From Candidatus Brocadia sinica JPN1 (GTDB lineage: Bacteria; Planctomycetota; Brocadiia; Brocadiales; Brocadiaceae), in the NCBI RefSeq assembly GCF_000949635.1, contig NZ_BAFN01000001.1, forward strand, positions 930,001 through 994,000: a DNA stretch of 64,000 bases, written 5' to 3'. The notes under the pieces are model-generated. The model worked only from the letters and a program-made list of their open reading frames with translations. It was not told the origin of the DNA and made no database searches. Positions 55,377-62,794 of the stretch are shown piece by piece. The position numbers were made by a program, and so were the translations under genes. Numbering within the stretch: position 1 is the stretch's first letter; the number at the start of each line of letters is the position of its first letter.

Positions 55377-56024
55377 TCAATCCTTTACAAAAGAAACCTT
55401 CTTTGCCCAAATACTCCCGGGATAATCCTTCTTGATTTTCTTCCACGCGTTTAGTAATGCGTCCACGTTATGGACGGCCTTATATTCCGAAACACCAAAC
55501 CAATATTGTGCTTCCGGAGCAACATTGCTCTTAGGATATCTATCCAACACCCACTTTAGTTGGACGCCGGCACTCTTGTAATCCTGTTTTTGCAGTGACA
55601 TAAAGCCCAATCCGAACTGCAATTGTGGTATAAATTCGTCAGGAGGCAAAAACCCATAGAAGCGATAATATTCGGTTCCCAGGGAATCCAAAATAACGAT
55701 GGTTGGTGTCCAAAATGCCCGGTATTTGTTGAGAATATCCGAACCGCTTTGAACGTTGATTTGCAGAGGAATGAATTTTTTACTGACGTAATCTACAACT
55801 ATGGCATCAGGGTACGTCACGGTACCCAATGTTTTACAGCCTGTTCAGGTGGGTGCAAAGAAGTCTAACAAGACAGGCTTTCCCATTGTCTTTGCCTTTG
55901 TAATCGCATCTTCAAGGGTTTTTTCCCATACAATAGACGGCGGTATGTTTTTGGTTTCTGCGGCAAGTGATACTGCAAGGGGTGCTACGAATAAAATAAG
56001 ACATGGCAAAACGTATTTTAACAT
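55377..56024 (-). CDS. Secreted thioredoxin-like protein with in-frame TGA at a UxxC site (candidate selenoprotein)
   Basis: The ATG at 56024 follows AAGGAGG at good spacing and opens a signal peptide (MLKYVLPCLILFVAPLAVSL). The frame runs LDFFAPT, then TGA at codon 60 (55845-55847), then TGCKTLGTVTYPD in the same frame with no shift, continuing to 55377 (215 codons in all). Thioredoxin-fold relatives have CxxC exactly here, so TGA replaces the first redox Cys: Sec-Thr-Gly-Cys. The cis-Pro (FWTPTIVIL) and a C-terminal TPR-like region are intact. A 6-bp stem with loop CGUGAC follows the TGA at 17 nt. Cys-to-stop mutation is the alternative. Confidence 0.7.
55810..55827 (-). promoter_or_regulatory. 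SECIS-like hairpin downstream of the in-frame TGA
   Basis: In the mRNA, GGGUAC (55827-55822) pairs with GUACCC (55815-55810) and the loop is CGUGAC, with G in its second position. It starts 17 nt after the UGA. An outer GGC/GCC pair could extend it. Bacterial SECIS elements are short stem-loops at this distance with a G near the loop start. Confidence 0.5.
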
Positions 56025-56354
56025 GACCATCCTCCTTTTTCAAAATGTGGCAGGATAGATTAAAAATACATACAGAACCTATAACACAATATTTTTCCAG
56101 AGTCAACAAAAAATATTCTGTAGCATACTATGCATAAACAAACACGCATCCTTGTTTGGTGCCTACATACCAATTATACCACTAACAATTCAGGAGAACA
56201 ATCCTTGCCTCTTCAGTATTTATTATAGTACAATATTTTTCGTTGTATCAGATTTATCTTTCCGAAATACCTTGAATCCTAAATGCAACGGTATAGAAAG
56301 ATTCGATGAAAAGGAATTTTCATGGTCCGATTTGTAGCTTTCGGAGTTAAAAAC
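56025..56354. other. Divergent intergenic region between the thioredoxin-like gene and the porCD-like gene
   Basis: An AT-rich stretch that should contain two divergent promoters. No gene, repeat or clear consensus promoter was recognised. Confidence 0.4.
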
Positions 56355-57245
56355 ATGTTCAGAGTGCGATTCCATGGCAGGGGCGGTCAGGGGGCAAAGG
56401 TGGCAAGCAGGGTACTCGGCACTGCCGCCTTTCTTGAAGGTTACTACGCTCAGGACTTCCCACTCTACGGTGCCGAGAGGAGGGGCGCACCGATAGCAGC
56501 CTTCACACGCATATCAAAAGAACCCATCCTGGAACGAGGTGTGATTTCCAAGCCGGACATTGTGATCGTAATGGATGAGACACTTCTGGATGATCCCCTG
56601 GCGAATCTATTATCGGGACTAAAAGAAGGCAGTGTTGTCTTTATAAATACCACCCACAGTCCGGCAGAGGCAAAGGACAAGTACAAAGTAACAGCACAGG
56701 TTATTACCCTGGACTTAACGAAGATCGGCCTTGATATACTGGGATTGCCTGTCCTAAGCACCTTAGCTGGTGGTGTTGCCTCAAGGATTGCCGGTCTCAA
56801 AGCGGATTCCTTAAGAAAGGCGGTTGAAAAGGAGACGTCTGAGATATTAACCGACAAAGGACTTCTTGCAAAAAACATAGAGGCTGCACTCTATTGTTTT
56901 CGTGCCATTCAGCCTGTAGAAGTAAAGACTACGGAAGCCATACAAAAAGGAAGTCCTGTCATTGATGTACCATTCGAACCTGCTGCGATTTCCAGTCCCA
57001 CCATAAACACCACAGGGAATACCCCTCTACGAAAGACGGGTAACTGGCGGGTATTTAAGCCCGTCTGGAACTATGAAGCCTGTACCAAATGTATGACCTG
57101 TGTCGCCCGGTGTCCAGACGGTTGCATTGCTGTGAATGAAGACGGCTTTCCCTATACGGATTACGATAACTGCAAGGGCTGTATGATATGTGCTGAAGAG
57201 TGCCCTGTAAAAGCAATAGAGAAGGTGCGGGAGGTGCATGCATAG
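56355..57245 (+). CDS. 2-oxoacid:ferredoxin oxidoreductase, fused gamma-delta subunit
   Basis: A 296-aa protein; the ATG at 56355 follows GGAG at 8 bp and gives MFRVRFHGRGGQG. Residues 1-180 are the gamma domain (QDFPLYGAERRGAPIAAFTRIS). Residues 225-296 are a delta-type 2x4Fe-4S ferredoxin (NWRVFKPVWNYEACTKCMTC, then CKGCMICAEECP). PorC and PorD are separate at 27.3-28.1 kb, so this is a third, distinct enzyme. The matching alpha subunit is 3.9 kb away at 61102, with accessory genes between. The 2-oxoacid substrate is not known. Confidence 0.9.
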   Translation: MFRVRFHGRGGQGAKVASRVLGTAAFLEGYYAQDFPLYGAERRGAPIAAFTRISKEPILERGVISKPDIVIVMDETLLDDPLANLLSGLKEGSVVFINTTHSPAEAKDKYKVTAQVITLDLTKIGLDILGLPVLSTLAGGVASRIAGLKADSLRKAVEKETSEILTDKGLLAKNIEAALYCFRAIQPVEVKTTEAIQKGSPVIDVPFEPAAISSPTINTTGNTPLRKTGNWRVFKPVWNYEACTKCMTCVARCPDGCIAVNEDGFPYTDYDNCKGCMICAEECPVKAIEKVREVHA

Positions 57246-57253
57246 TAGGTCAA

Positions 57254-57358
57254 ATGACACAGATAGAGAAACTTCCCGCCACATCGGCACATAGCCATAA
57301 GCAATTTTTAAAAAAGGTATTTAGAAGTAAGTTCAAGATTCATCCAAACGCTAACTAA
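57254..57358 (+). pseudogene. Short frame after the gamma-delta gene, possible truncated gene start
   Basis: An ATG 8 bases after the gamma-delta stop opens a 34-codon frame (MTQIEKLPATSAHSHKQFLK...) that stops at 57356-57358. The position suggests the beginning of a gene cut by the accessory insertion. It matches no family I recognise and may be chance. Confidence 0.25.
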
Positions 57359-57378
57359 CGAATATAAAAACGGGGGAT

Positions 57379-57411
57379 CCCTCTGTGTCCAATTATTATT
57401 GACACAGAGGG
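57379..57411. repeat. 11-bp inverted repeat at the left edge of the accessory block
   Basis: CCCTCTGTGTC (57379-57389) and GACACAGAGGG (57401-57411) form a perfect stem around an 11-nt AT-rich loop. It could be the terminator of the gamma-delta transcript, though no T-run follows. Confidence 0.5.
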
Positions 57412-57496
57412 GAATTCGCCCCCTCAACCCCTTAACTCTTACATTAAAAGTAAGGGAAATTACAATAAGTGGTGGACTTACATGGATTTTTTTGTA

Positions 57497-57742
57497 TCTT
57501 GATGTTTCGGCGTGCCCCCACACCGAAACCCATGCACGCCTATTTTGTTTCAGCGAGAGGACTCGCCAAACATCTGAAATATCTTCACGGTTTCAGGTAT
57601 CGTTACATGGCTTACTGCCATAGCCTGGAGCTTCTTAAATATTCGTCATTTGCCAATATTCTCTCGTTTTATAAGTCCTAAGACTTATACACTGTACTTA
57701 TAATGGTGAGGACTTATAATTTCAAAAGGTGCCTGGGAATAT
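57497..57742 (+). repeat. Structured repeat, copy A
   Basis: It shares with copy B (59299-59563) a first hairpin (TTTCGGCGTG...CACCGAAA), the AGGA-loop hairpin (57541-57566), ACATCTGAAATAT, TTTGCCAATATT, TCGTTTTATAA, two CCTAAGACTTATA-like segments and a final AAAGGTGCCTGGGAATAT. It is about 246 bp and diverged. Downstream is a short broken coding-like stretch (GAWEYLLENLNEKAHEKLRV) ending at a stop near 57830. Confidence 0.65.
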
Positions 57743-57926
57743 TTGTTAGAAAACCTCAATGAGAAGGCGCATGAAAAGTTACGGGTTAATTTACAGGATT
57801 GGACATCCTTTAGCCCGGCATATTATTGAACAATACAAAAGCTATTTTCACTACCAGACCAGTAACGATGCCCCCCCTTCTGATTGGATGAATGATGTTA
57901 AAGTTGCAAATGAACACACCCCCAAT

Positions 57927-57968
57927 CCCCTCTCGAGAGGGGAGTAAAAAATCCCCTCCAGGGAGGGG
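57927..57968. repeat. Pair of GC-rich palindromes
   Basis: CCCCTCTCGAGAGGGG (57927-57942) is a perfect 16-bp palindrome, and CCCCTCCAGGGAGGGG (57953-57968) follows 10 bp later. The layout is like dispersed intergenic palindromic units. No protein gene is credible between 57743 and 58120. Confidence 0.5.
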
Positions 57969-58120
57969 CTTCAGGGGTGGGCTCTCGTGTTAAGAATCTT
58001 ATAAATCAAATAGCCCAAAAACAGCAAGCTGAAATACCCCGGAGGTCTTTGAATACAAATTGACACAAAATGTATAAACAGATAAAATGTAGCAACGTAA
58101 CTACAATTAGGAGGATGGAT

Positions 58121-58403
58121 ATGCTGCAAGTTGGATTAAGGGAAGCAAATATGCACTTTTCAAAATACCTGAAGCTAGTCAAAGAAGGGCAGGAGGTTGT
58201 TGTAACGGAGAGGGGAAAGCCCGTTGCCGTTATCAAGCCGCTGTATGAAAGAGGGGACGCCAGACGATAAGATCAAAAGTTTGGAAGATCATGGAATATT
58301 GCGAAGGGCTGTTAAAGGGAGGTTGCCGCTTGGCAGAGCTATTGCAATTACAGGAAAGCCTTTATCCGAAACCGTCATAGAGGGAAGGGAAGAAAGGTCT
58401 TAA
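58121..58403 (+). pseudogene. Phd/YefM-type antitoxin gene, frameshifted after residue ~44
   Basis: The ATG at 58121 follows AGGAGG and starts MLQVGLREANMHFSKYLKLV, an N-terminal DNA-binding Phd domain. After VAVIKPLYERG, an extra base in the GGGG run near 58250-58253 puts the frame into an early stop at 58270. In the next frame the normal C-terminal arm continues as TPDDKIKSLEDHGILRRAVK and on to the TAA at 58401, one codon before vapC. The C-terminal arm normally neutralises the toxin, so either it is lost or a slip restores it. Confidence 0.75.
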
Positions 58404-58841
58404 ATGAACCTGCCCTGGATATATATTGATACAAGCGCCTATTTGAAGATATTCCTGAAGGAAAAGAGTTCCAACAAGGTAAGGAAGCTGGTTAAAAAAA
58501 ACAGACTCTTTGCTTCCGCTATTCTTACGAGCGAGTGTTTTTCAGCCTTCTCAAAGCGAAGGCAAGGGAAAGAGATAGATGATAAGACCTTTGACAGGTT
58601 GGTAAACCGCGTGAAAAAAGACTTGCCGTATATTGAAATAGTCAGGCTTACAGACGATGTATTAAGGAGGACCGAGGAAATTCTCTTGCATTCAGATGTG
58701 CAAACCCTTGATGCTGTCCACATAGCCTCGGCACTGCTATTTCAGGAATCAACAGGAATAGCTCTGACATTTGTGACCTCTGATAAAAGGCAGGCTGAAT
58801 TTACCAATGGTAAAAGGTTAAAGACTGATTTTGTTGGTTGA
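58404..58841 (+). CDS. vapC: VapC-type PIN-domain toxin
   Basis: A 145-aa PIN ribonuclease with the four acidic residues in place: Asp9 (YIDTSAYLKIF), Glu44 (LTSECFSAF), Asp103 (TLDAVHIASALL) and Asp127 (FVTSDKRQ). VapC toxins cleave tRNA or rRNA. Its ATG directly follows the antitoxin stop, so translation depends on the antitoxin gene being read to its full-length end. The gene itself is intact. Confidence 0.88.
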   Translation: MNLPWIYIDTSAYLKIFLKEKSSNKVRKLVKKNRLFASAILTSECFSAFSKRRQGKEIDDKTFDRLVNRVKKDLPYIEIVRLTDDVLRRTEEILLHSDVQTLDAVHIASALLFQESTGIALTFVTSDKRQAEFTNGKRLKTDFVG

Positions 58842-59426
58842 ACTGCTGACCAATGGAAGGAACAGAAAAGTCTTTCTGTATTTCCTGCAAGGGATAGTAG
58901 TCGAGCACTTAACCGGGGTCTTATAGACTTTCACGTAGAGGGAGAAAATCCTTTATCTAACTCAGATAAATGGAGAACGCTCCTTGGAGCGAGCGAAGAA
59001 CTTTACGCGGATTATCCTGGTTTCAGACAGGCTATTCCCCTTGAATGGGTTCTTTTCAGGTTTTTATCTCATTACGTTCGCACGAATTCAACTCATATTC
59101 TTGCCGGTACAGGTGGAGAAGTACTCACAACAACTACTTTTAAGGACTACTTGGGTAGGGTAATTACTGATAATGAAGCTGAACAGATGTTGCGTGTTAT
59201 ACTCAGATCATGGGTCCGTGTTTTTCCAAGAGAAAATATAACATTGTATGAAATATATATTTCTACTGATATTCATAGTACTAAAAATCAAGCCAGCCGT
59301 CTTGATGTTTCGGTGTGGGAACACACCGAAAATACTGCACATTCTCACGCCGTTTTGTTTCGACGAGAGGACTCGCAGAAACATCTGAAATATTTTCCGC
59401 AGTCTCAGGTGCCTTTACCAAGATAG
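58842..59426 (+). pseudogene. 5'-truncated remnant of an unrecognised gene
   Basis: Immediately after the vapC stop, the same frame stays open for 194 codons with coding-like composition but no plausible start codon near its beginning. Segments include SDKWRTLLGASEELYADYPG, IPLEWVLFRFLSHYVRTN and DNEAEQMLRVILRSWVRVF. The last part (after about 59290) is the structured repeat, not protein. It is probably the tail of a gene whose 5' end was replaced. No family is recognised. Confidence 0.45.
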
Positions 59427-59563
59427 AGGCCCGATGTCTATAGTCGGAGATTCTTAAATTTTCAGCCGTTTGCCAATATTATCTTGTTTTATAATCCCTA
59501 AGGCTTATATACTATACATATAATCCTGAAGACTTATAATTTCGGAAAGGCGCCGGAGAATAT
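59299..59563 (+). repeat. Structured repeat, copy B, leading into satD
   Basis: Its first hairpin is perfect (TTTCGGTGTG-GGAA-CACACCGAAA). The AGGA-loop hairpin GTTTCGA-CGAG-AGGA-CTCG-CAGAAAC follows, then the same AT-rich tail as copy A, ending AAAGGCGCCGGAGAATAT just before the satD ATG. It may therefore be the 5' leader of satD-DUF3307. Confidence 0.65.
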
Positions 59564-59568
59564 GGGGT

Positions 59569-60276
59569 ATGAAAAATAGTGGGCTTTATGCAGTGATAAC
59601 AGGTGATATCGTTGGATCTTCAAAACTTACTGCCAGCCAGCGGAGCCATTTATTATCGGTCCTAAAATCCTCGTTCAAAACCATCAAAGATATCCTGCCT
59701 GACGGAATACGCGCACCTTTTGAAATACATCGTGGGGATAGTTTCCAGGGGGTGTTATCAAAACCAGAAGCGGCCCTCCGTATAGCTATTGTTATTCGTG
59801 CTGGTTTGCGACACGGTTTTGAAGCAAAACAGCGTCGCTATGCACTGGATGCACGGATTGCCGTGGGGGTTGGATCAATCGACTTCCTTCCAGCAGGTCG
59901 CGGGTCTGAAGGAGATGGCGAGGCATTCCGCCGTTCCGGACCGATTTTGGATAAGATGAAAGGAGATCAGCGATTACTCATCCGAACTCCCTGGCAAGAC
60001 ATTGATACAGAACTTGGCATAGAATGTGCTCTCCTCGATGCCCTGATAAACAGATGGTCTGCCGAACAGTCACAGGCAATACTTGGGCAAATCCGGGGTT
60101 TAACGCAAGAGAGGGCTGCGAAGGATTTCGGTATCTCCCAACCAGCCGTCCGCCAGCGTTTGAAAAGCGCTGGTGGCTGGGCCATCGAAGAGCTATGCCG
60201 CCGATATGAACAGCTCATTGCTGGAAATAAAGCACAGGGGCTTATAATGAAACAAAATAAGCACAGAGGCTTATAA
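59569..60276 (+). CDS. SatD-family protein with class III cyclase-like motifs and C-terminal HTH
   Basis: A 235-aa protein. The opening YAVITGDIVGSSKL (Asp13) and HRGDSFQGVL (Asp57) resemble the two metal-binding aspartates of class III nucleotidyl cyclases. Their spacing of 44 residues is the spacing in those enzymes. LDARIAVGVGSIDF and GEAFRRSGPILDKM occupy the positions of the following cyclase blocks, but the usual Asn/Arg transition-state pair is missing. Residues about 170-205 form a helix-turn-helix (LTQERAAKDFGISQPAVRQRLK). It overlaps the DUF3307 gene (TAATG). SatD function is not established. Confidence 0.78.
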   Translation: MKNSGLYAVITGDIVGSSKLTASQRSHLLSVLKSSFKTIKDILPDGIRAPFEIHRGDSFQGVLSKPEAALRIAIVIRAGLRHGFEAKQRRYALDARIAVGVGSIDFLPAGRGSEGDGEAFRRSGPILDKMKGDQRLLIRTPWQDIDTELGIECALLDALINRWSAEQSQAILGQIRGLTQERAAKDFGISQPAVRQRLKSAGGWAIEELCRRYEQLIAGNKAQGLIMKQNKHRGL

Positions 60277-61082
60277 TGCACAGTTCATTGAATCAAAATG
60301 ATTTGTTACCACTCCTCCGCCTTATTGTAGCCCACATGATTGCAGACTTTTTGTTTCAAAGGGATTCCTGGGCAGGGCAGCGATTCGGAGGAAAAAAGAT
60401 ACCCGGCTGGCTTTGTGCGCATGGGGCATTTGCCGGGATGCTCGCATATATTTTTGTAGGATTCTGGCATGCGCTTTGGCTCCCGCTCGTTATTTTTATT
60501 TCACACGTTTTGCGAGATGGTTTAAAATCGAAAGGAGATGACACCGTCCGGTCATTCCTGTTTGACCAATCAGGACATTTGATCATTATTTTGGGATGTT
60601 GGATATTACTGATACATGGTAATATATCAGGCATCGTTACATTCCTGGTCTCACGCACAGCAAATGTAAAATTTTGGGCAGTAATCTTGTCCTATATTGT
60701 GGTAATCTGGCCAGCAGGTGTTTGGATCGGCAGAATTACAAAACCGTGGCGAGAGGAAATAAGAGAAATGGCTTCCCAGGGTTTGGAGAAGGCTGGGCTA
60801 TGGATTGGACGTTTGGAACGCTTCCTGATACTGACGTTTGTCCTGCTCGGACACTTTGAAGCCATCGGTTTCCTGATTGCAGCAAAATCGATCCTTCGGT
60901 TCGGCGAGATTCGAACCCCAAATTGCCGAAAAGAGGCAGAATACATATTAATCGGCACCATGATTAGTTTTGTTATAGCAATTATTTTGGGGGTATTCAC
61001 GAGTTGGATACTGCAATACCCATTGGTACCGGAAAATAGTAATTCAGACCATGTCGACTCCTGGGGTCTATTTGAAATTTAG
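60276..61082 (+). CDS. DUF3307 multi-spanning membrane protein
   Basis: A 268-aa membrane protein with several hydrophobic segments (about 15-30, 48-65, 68-80, 105-125, 133-150, 185-205, 230-250). The DUF3307 signature is LIVAHMIADFLFQRDSWAGQ with the later HVLRDGLKSK and FLFDQSGHLIIIL; these put conserved His and Asp residues next to the membrane. It starts on the last base of the satD stop, so the two are coupled. The function of DUF3307 is unknown; pairing with SatD suggests a shared task. Confidence 0.82.
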   Translation: MHSSLNQNDLLPLLRLIVAHMIADFLFQRDSWAGQRFGGKKIPGWLCAHGAFAGMLAYIFVGFWHALWLPLVIFISHVLRDGLKSKGDDTVRSFLFDQSGHLIIILGCWILLIHGNISGIVTFLVSRTANVKFWAVILSYIVVIWPAGVWIGRITKPWREEIREMASQGLEKAGLWIGRLERFLILTFVLLGHFEAIGFLIAAKSILRFGEIRTPNCRKEAEYILIGTMISFVIAIILGVFTSWILQYPLVPENSNSDHVDSWGLFEI

Positions 61083-61101
61083 GATTTGAAAGGAAGATAC
61101 T

Positions 61102-62328
61102 GTGGGAATAACAAGAGAGATGCTTACGGGTAATGCATCGGTTGCCTGGGGTGTGAGGCTGGCCAATGTCGATTATATACCGACATACCCCATAACACCA
61201 CAGACAGAGATTATCGAGACACTAGCAAGGTGGATTTCTGACGGGGTTATGGACGCCAGCTTTGTCTCTTTAGATTCAGAACATTCCATGATTACTGCGG
61301 CAGGGGCCGCATCAGCAACGGGGGTAAGGGTTTTTACTGCGACGTCAAGTCAGGGGCTTTTGTATGGCTTTGAGATGCTCTATACCGTAGCTGGGTGGCG
61401 GGCGCCCCTTGTGATGGTAAACGTTTCAAGGGGCTTATCAGCCCCGATAACGCTGGAACCCGACCATAATGACATCCTTGCAGCCAGGGATTCGGGGTTT
61501 TTGCAAATTCACTGTGAAACATGCCAGGAGGTGCTGGACTCGATCCTGATGGCATACAGATTGGCAGAGGATGAGCGCGTCCTTCTCCCCATTTTTGTAA
61601 ATATGGACGGATTTCATCTCTCCTTTACCAGGGAACCTGTAAATATACCGGATAGAGATGAAGTCCGGAGGTTTCTGCCACCTTACCAACCAAAACATGC
61701 ATTTTTCAAGGCAAGCCAGCCAATGGCACAGGGCCTGGCAGTCATTGGAGGTTCCTCCTATTCGTATTTTAAATACCAGATGCATCTGGCCAGCATGAAG
61801 GCACTGGATATTTACAAAGAGGTTTCTCAGGAATTTGAAGAGATATTTGGCCGAAGATATAATACCATCGAAGGGTATATGATAGACGATGCCGAATATA
61901 TCCTGATTATGTCCAATTCCTTTTCAACCCTGGGAAAGGCCGCTGTAGAAAAGGCACGGGAGAATGGCATGAAGGCAGGGCTTTTGAAGTTGAGGCTCTT
62001 GAGGCCATTTCCGGAGGCAGATATAAAGGAGGTGCTGAAAGGAAAGAAAGTCGTGGCTATCTTAGACCAGAATATCAGTGTAGGGAAGGGAGGTATTTTG
62101 TATTCGGAGATTGCCGGTGCACTGTTTAATGAAAAAGAAATGCCTCTTTTACTATCTTTTATTGGCGGACTTGGGGGGAAAAACATAAGCCCCCAGGAGT
62201 TTGAATTTATCTTCGATAGCATGATTAAGGCAGGAGGGACAAGAAAAGTTGAGGCGCCCCGGCTCCTTTATACAGAGGGGGAATGGAAGGATATGGAGAG
62301 ATTAAAAACTATGGCTGGAAAGAAGTAA
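61102..62328 (+). CDS. 2-oxoacid:ferredoxin oxidoreductase, alpha subunit (third system)
   Basis: A 408-aa alpha subunit beginning with GTG at 61102, preceded by AGGAAG. It shows MLTGNASVAWGVRLANVDYI, TYPITPQTEIIETLARW near 29-45, LDSEHSMITAAGAASATGVR, and LLKLRLLRPFPEADIKEV near 294-311. It belongs with the fused gamma-delta subunit at 56355, and 20 bp after DUF3307 it may ride on that transcript. No beta (ThDP) subunit follows; the next DNA is an RT relic and a group II intron, so beta is either displaced beyond the window or lost. Confidence 0.9.
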   Translation: MGITREMLTGNASVAWGVRLANVDYIPTYPITPQTEIIETLARWISDGVMDASFVSLDSEHSMITAAGAASATGVRVFTATSSQGLLYGFEMLYTVAGWRAPLVMVNVSRGLSAPITLEPDHNDILAARDSGFLQIHCETCQEVLDSILMAYRLAEDERVLLPIFVNMDGFHLSFTREPVNIPDRDEVRRFLPPYQPKHAFFKASQPMAQGLAVIGGSSYSYFKYQMHLASMKALDIYKEVSQEFEEIFGRRYNTIEGYMIDDAEYILIMSNSFSTLGKAAVEKARENGMKAGLLKLRLLRPFPEADIKEVLKGKKVVAILDQNISVGKGGILYSEIAGALFNEKEMPLLLSFIGGLGGKNISPQEFEFIFDSMIKAGGTRKVEAPRLLYTEGEWKDMERLKTMAGKK

Positions 62329-62420
62329 GAATTGTAAATTGAAGAAGTCGACTTATCACAATTGACAAAAGTTAAAATAAATGAGGAATAATCTTTGCAT
62401 TTTTATATGTATTTTCACTA

Positions 62421-62681
62421 GTGAGCGAGGATAAAACCAATCTCACGAACTTCAAACAAGGCTTCAGGTTTCTCGGATACGATTTTTCTGGCAAATACAA
62501 GGGTATAAGCACGAAATCATTGGACAAACTCAAGAGCCTGTCCTGATGAAAAATCAGGAACACCATCAGAGACATCACCAGACGCACACAAGGCGTCAAC
62601 CTGCAAGCCGGTAGAGTAAAACACTGGCGTAGTAGCTACAGGCTGAAGTTAGTGTTCCCCGTTTCTCTCCGTTTCCTTTGA
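62421..62681 (+). pseudogene. Remnant of a group II intron-type reverse transcriptase
   Basis: The plus-strand frame reads SEDKTNLTNFKQGFRFLGYD then FSGKYKGISTKSLDKLK, the thumb-proximal 'KT..NF..GF.FLG' segment of group II RTs. Two consecutive stops (TGATGA) follow, then RDITRRTQGVNLQ. Everything upstream of the FLG motif is missing. It is opposite in strand to the adjacent intron. Confidence 0.68.
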
Positions 62682-62729
62682 GAGTGTCACAATATCTCAA
62701 CCATACCCTATTTCCAGCATCTTCTCGTC

Positions 62730-62761
62730 AAACCGTACGTGAGGTTTTCCCTCATACGGCT
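62730..62761 (-). ncRNA. Group II intron domain V
   Basis: The minus strand reads AGCCGTATGAGG-GAAA-ACCTCACGTACGGTTT. This is a hairpin with a GAAA tetraloop, the AGC catalytic triad at its foot and the CGTAC bulge side, as in bacterial group II introns. Confidence 0.85.
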
Positions 62762-62794
62762 TTCCTGTTCCCTTCTCAGCAAGGCATTATACAC

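Noticed and set aside
57759-57947. 62-aa frame after repeat copy A
   Set aside because: Its end is translated from the palindromic repeat and its start has no ribosome site; it is more likely non-coding debris.
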